A stretch of DNA of 7,040 nt from Nitrosomonadales bacterium (GTDB taxonomy: Bacteria; Pseudomonadota; Gammaproteobacteria; Burkholderiales; Nitrosomonadaceae), in the NCBI GenBank assembly GCA_004525885.1, contig SPBV01000090.1, positions 1 to 7,040 of the forward strand, read 5' to 3'. A program made the position numbers and the translations under genes. Numbering within the stretch: position 1 is the first letter of the stretch; the number at the start of each line of letters is the position of its first letter. Below, one piece after another: positions 7,016-7,040 of this stretch. The notes under the pieces are model-generated. The model saw only the letters and a list, made by a program, of their open reading frames with translations, ran no database searches and was not told the origin of the DNA.

Positions 7016-7040
7016 GTACAGTAGGCAACCTTGTCTATAC
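7016..7040 (+). repeat. 25-bp direct repeat, copy 2 (open at window edge)
   Basis: Identical to 6748-6772, with period 268 bp. It ends exactly at the last base of the window, so the match may be longer. Upstream of it gtac occurs twice (gtacggtac at 7011-7019), and a cat triplet precedes both copies, hinting at weak similarity beyond the exact repeat. Confidence 0.92.

Noticed and set aside
6748..7040. The 25-bp repeats as LTRs or a target-site duplication
   Set aside because: Both copies lie downstream of the coding region, and the proteins are of LINE type without integrase or protease.

Overview
The window is almost entirely one eukaryotic non-LTR (LINE-type) retrotransposon on the + strand, cut at its 5' side by the left edge. 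It shows ORF1 followed by a very long ORF2. The ORF2 protein carries, in order, an APE-type endonuclease, a reverse transcriptase, an RNase H and a C-terminal zinc-knuckle module. No host gene, tRNA, rRNA, CRISPR array or bacterial-style operon is visible. The endonuclease, RT, RNase H and C-terminal sequence style resembles LINE-like families that I recall as abundant in diatoms and other stramenopile algae. That host assignment comes from memory of protein style, not from a search, and is only moderately likely.

Layout. Positions 1-723 are the 3' part of ORF1, open from the first base. They encode a coiled coil followed by an acidic stretch and a Ser/Pro-rich tail. The ORF1 stop overlaps the first ATG of ORF2 as TAATG (721-725). 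This is the same stop-start arrangement known from termination-reinitiation in some LINEs, such as SART1. ORF2 runs 723-6602 in a single frame, broken only by one TAA at 1473-1475 in the middle of the endonuclease domain. Both sides of that stop keep recognisable family sequence and all expected catalytic residues. The simplest reading is a recent nonsense mutation in an otherwise intact element; readthrough or a sequencing error are alternatives.

Positions 6603-7040 are non-coding. Just after the ORF2 stop there is a 6-bp hairpin and a 12-nt palindrome. Three TTTCA units follow at 6731-6745 and may be the 3' tail of the element. Next comes a perfect 25-bp direct repeat (6748-6772 and 7016-7040, 268 bp apart). 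Its first copy feeds into a 9-bp-stem inverted repeat, and its second copy runs exactly into the window edge, so its true length is unknown.

Expected mode of action, from the LINE families: ORF1 protein coats the element RNA. The ORF2 endonuclease nicks the target and the RT primes cDNA from the nick using the RNA 3' end. RNase H removes the RNA strand. With the stop at 1473 this copy is probably not autonomous unless the stop is suppressed.
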